From Oceaniglobus ichthyenteri (GTDB lineage Bacteria > Pseudomonadota > Alphaproteobacteria > Rhodobacterales > Rhodobacteraceae): a stretch of DNA of 64,000 nt. The DNA is taken from contig NZ_QAGK01000006.1 of assembly GCF_003057885.1 (NCBI RefSeq), positions 221,020 through 285,019 on the forward strand, read 5' to 3'. Shown here piece after piece: positions 62,519-64,000 of this stretch. The position numbers and the translations under genes are program-made. The number at the start of each line of letters is the position of its first letter. Position 1 is the stretch's first letter. Under the pieces are notes generated by a model, which was not told where the DNA came from, searched no databases, and saw nothing but the letters and a program-made list of their open reading frames with translations.

Positions 62519-62740
62519 CTTTCAGGGCGGCCATCGCCGAGAATGCCGCCTGGTATTGCTGGCACGCCTCGCGGCGTCAGGCGATGCTGGAAGCCTGCTG
62601 GGAAAAAGCCGGGGCCTTCGTCCACCAGCAGATCATCTGGGTAAAGGACCGCGGTGTTCTGACCCGGTCCCACTACCTCTGGAAGCACGAGCCCTGTTTT
62701 ATAAGCTGGCGTCGACCCAACCGCCCGCCAAAGGTTGCCG
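62519..62740 (+). pseudogene. Fragment of a DNA (adenine/cytosine-N4) methylase of mobile-element type
   Basis: Reads ENAAWYCWHASRRQAMLEAC, EKAGAFVHQQIIWVKDRGVL, RSHYLWKHEPCFISWRR and NRPPKV, the central part of ParB-associated DNA methylases. The N-terminus with the DPPY motif and the C-terminal part are missing, and the frame joins the reverse complement of another gene fragment. Non-functional remnant. Confidence 0.7.
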
Positions 62741-62744
62741 AGGA

Positions 62745-62835
62745 AACCCTGCCTGCGCGGTTCAGGCAGGCGCTTCAAGACGAAGGCGGCCTCGGCCAGC
62801 CGTTCCTCCACGAGGTCGGGTGTCCAGTCTGTCAT
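62745..62835 (-). pseudogene. 5' fragment of a DUF6362-type gene
   Basis: Starts with a good ribosome-binding site (GGGAGG) and MTDWTPDLVEERLAEAAFVL then KRLPEPRRQG, the N-terminus of small DUF6362 proteins from islands and prophages, and is cut about 30 residues in where the methylase fragment begins on the other strand. ATG overlaps the stop of the small ORF at 62832. Confidence 0.55.
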
Positions 62836-62978
62836 TGCGACACCTCCCGATCTCGCGGGCATTGCCCGTACAGCTTCTCGCCGAGTTGCCGGACCAACTC
62901 TCGTTCCGGCCAGGTCAGGCGGTGATCGTCGATGGCCACGGCCAGCAGGCCTTGCTCCTGCCAGCCATCGCGCTTCAC
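62832..62978 (-). CDS. Small conserved-looking protein, mobile-element type
   Basis: 48 residues from a GTG at 62978: GWQEQGLLAVAIDDHRLTWP then ERELVRQLGEKLYGQCP. Well-formed and coupled by ATGA to the DUF6362 fragment, as in intact islands. May extend further upstream in frame, overlapping recombinase debris on the other strand. Function unknown. Confidence 0.45.
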   Translation of the reverse strand: MKRDGWQEQGLLAVAIDDHRLTWPERELVRQLGEKLYGQCPRDREVSQ

Positions 62979-62984
62979 ATCGTC

Positions 62985-63212
62985 GGGGCTGCGACGATGG
63001 AGCGCGGCGACGTCACCACCATCGCCGATCTCGCCAGAGAGGAAGGCATCTCCGACCGCTACGTCTGCCGCGTGATCCGGCTGGCGTGGCTTGCACCCAC
63101 CGTGCTGGAGCGGCTGGTCCTGCGACGCGAACCCACGGTGCTGTCGATCTTCGACCTATGCGGAGTGGCGGAGCTTCCGTGGGTCGAGCAGCCGGAAAAG
63201 GTGTTTGACTGA
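62985..63212 (+). pseudogene. C-terminal fragment of a site-specific recombinase-type protein
   Basis: Reads DVTTIADLAREEGISDRYVC, RVIRLAWLAPTVLERLVLRR, and FDLCGVAELPWVEQPEKVF before the stop, the helix-turn-helix tail seen at the end of large serine recombinases in alphaproteobacterial islands. No resolvase catalytic domain precedes it; upstream the frame passes into the reverse complement of the small ORF at 62832. Confidence 0.6.
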
Positions 63213-63224
63213 TGGCCGCCCGTT

Positions 63225-64000
63225 CTAGCTGATCGCCCGGTGTACCCGGATCTTGTCCTTCGAAAGCGGTCCGGCCGGGTAGGACATATCATAAGAGACC
63301 AGTGGCCCGTCCTTGCCAGCAGAATAGTCGAGGCAAAGCGCATTCTGTGCCTGTAGGACCGGCTCGCCACTCAACCAGTAATGCCCGAAGAACACCGGTC
63401 GCGCAGTGGCTGGATAGGTCTGTGCCGAAAGCGTCTCCGGCAAGTTTTCGTCAGGCAGGTCCTCAATTGACGGCACAGAGATCGCGATGTCGCGCCAGGT
63501 GCGAGCGGCCGCGTTCCACCATTGCAGGCGCACATGATCCCGCTCCGTCCTGTCCTTGTCCGAGAACGACCAGCCATCAGGCAACCGATGCTCCGGCCCC
63601 TTCGTAATCTGCTCAGCCAATATGAACATCTCGTCGGCCTCATTGCGATCTGCAGCTCGGATCAGCTGTTCCTCGGTCAATACGCCATTCCCGGTCAGCG
63701 CCTTGAGCCGGTCAACTGAGGCGTCAATCCAGCAGGCGTGCACGGCACGAAACCCGTCCTCCTCCAGAAACAGGGGCAGGCTGCGCATCCAGTCCAGAAC
63801 GTCGCGCGTCTGTGGATCACCGGGCGGGAACTGGTCCAGGAACGTCCGGTGCTGCCGGATGTTTTTTGGCGAATGCGCACGAAGCGGCTGGCCATCATCG
63901 GGGTGCATCGTGTGGAAGTGCAGAGCGTTGAGTTCGTGATTGCCCATGATCGCCTTGGCCTTGCCTGCATCGACGAGTTCGCGGACGGTCTTGAGAACAG
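63225..64000 (-). CDS. Metallophosphoesterase, 5' end outside window
   Basis: About 258 residues visible; the frame continues past the right edge, so the N-terminal DxH and GDxxDRG motifs are outside. Seen: GNHE metal motif in KAIMGNHELNALHF, conserved histidine in FRAVHACWID, and the late GH motif in PVFFGHYWLSG. Calcineurin-like serine/threonine phosphatase or diadenosine-polyphosphatase type; substrate not determinable. Ends 13 bases from the convergent recombinase fragment. Confidence 0.87.
   Translation of the reverse strand, partial: VLKTVRELVDAGKAKAIMGNHELNALHFHTMHPDDGQPLRAHSPKNIRQHRTFLDQFPPGDPQTRDVLDWMRSLPLFLEEDGFRAVHACWIDASVDRLKALTGNGVLTEEQLIRAADRNEADEMFILAEQITKGPEHRLPDGWSFSDKDRTERDHVRLQWWNAAARTWRDIAISVPSIEDLPDENLPETLSAQTYPATARPVFFGHYWLSGEPVLQAQNALCLDYSAGKDGPLVSYDMSYPAGPLSKDKIRVHRAIS

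Overview
The window looks like chromosomal DNA of an alphaproteobacterium of the Rhodobacteraceae (roseobacter-type). Grounds seen in the sequence: an iscR-iscS-sufB-sufC-sufD-(two membrane proteins)-sufS operon in the order known from this family, an IscR without the usual three-cysteine cluster, a fused MrpA/MrpB antiporter subunit, and an intergenic element with core GCCTCCGGCGGGGATATTT that recurs between genes. Species cannot be named from the sequence alone.

Layout. 0-6.3 kb (accessory): a damaged type I restriction locus on the minus strand (hsdR running off the left edge, a protein of unknown function coupled to it, and an hsdS that has lost its first target-recognition domain; no hsdM), then four small plus-strand genes. 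This block ends at tRNA-Arg(CCG), beside a broken second copy of the same tRNA. 6.7-14.2 kb: the Fe-S cluster assembly operon, with an iron-box-like palindrome in front of iscR. 14.4-22 kb: housekeeping genes (alpha/beta hydrolase, SMR efflux pump, MscS channel, TypA, DUF1330 protein, AlaS). 22.3-28.2 kb: a complete Mrp-type Na+/H+ antiporter operon (AB fusion, C, D, E, F, G). 28.2-37.2 kb: a peptide/nickel-type ABC importer operon ending in a CocE/NonD-type hydrolase and a DUF1989 protein, divergent from a GntR/FadR regulator. 37.2-41.9 kb: a branched-chain-amino-acid-type (Liv) ABC importer. 42.1-47.3 kb: an outer-membrane DUF560/Slam protein next to a glycine-rich lipoprotein with a TbpB-like end, divergent from a two-component system. 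47.3-48.8 kb: mannose-1-phosphate guanylyltransferase.

48.8-50.1 kb is a scar of a decayed integrative element or prophage with a tRNA-Ser-like 3' end at its right edge. 50.15-57.7 kb: a TPP riboswitch followed by thiD-thiO-thiS-thiG-thiE-thiF-thiY-tenA-thiZ-thiX, almost all overlapping by 1-8 bases. It makes the thiazole itself but, lacking thiC here, seems built to import and salvage the pyrimidine. 57.7-64 kb is accessory again: a cation diffusion facilitator, two related ankyrin-repeat exported proteins flanking a deaminase and an MFS transporter, a mosaic of gene fragments (DNA methylase, DUF6362, small conserved ORF, recombinase end) and a metallophosphoesterase running off the right edge.

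The most promising item for new biology is the 42-47 kb block, a putative type XI (Slam) secretion pair with a dedicated-looking sensor kinase of unusual architecture. Next are the hydrolase/DUF1989 importer and the paired ankyrin proteins around the deaminase and transporter.
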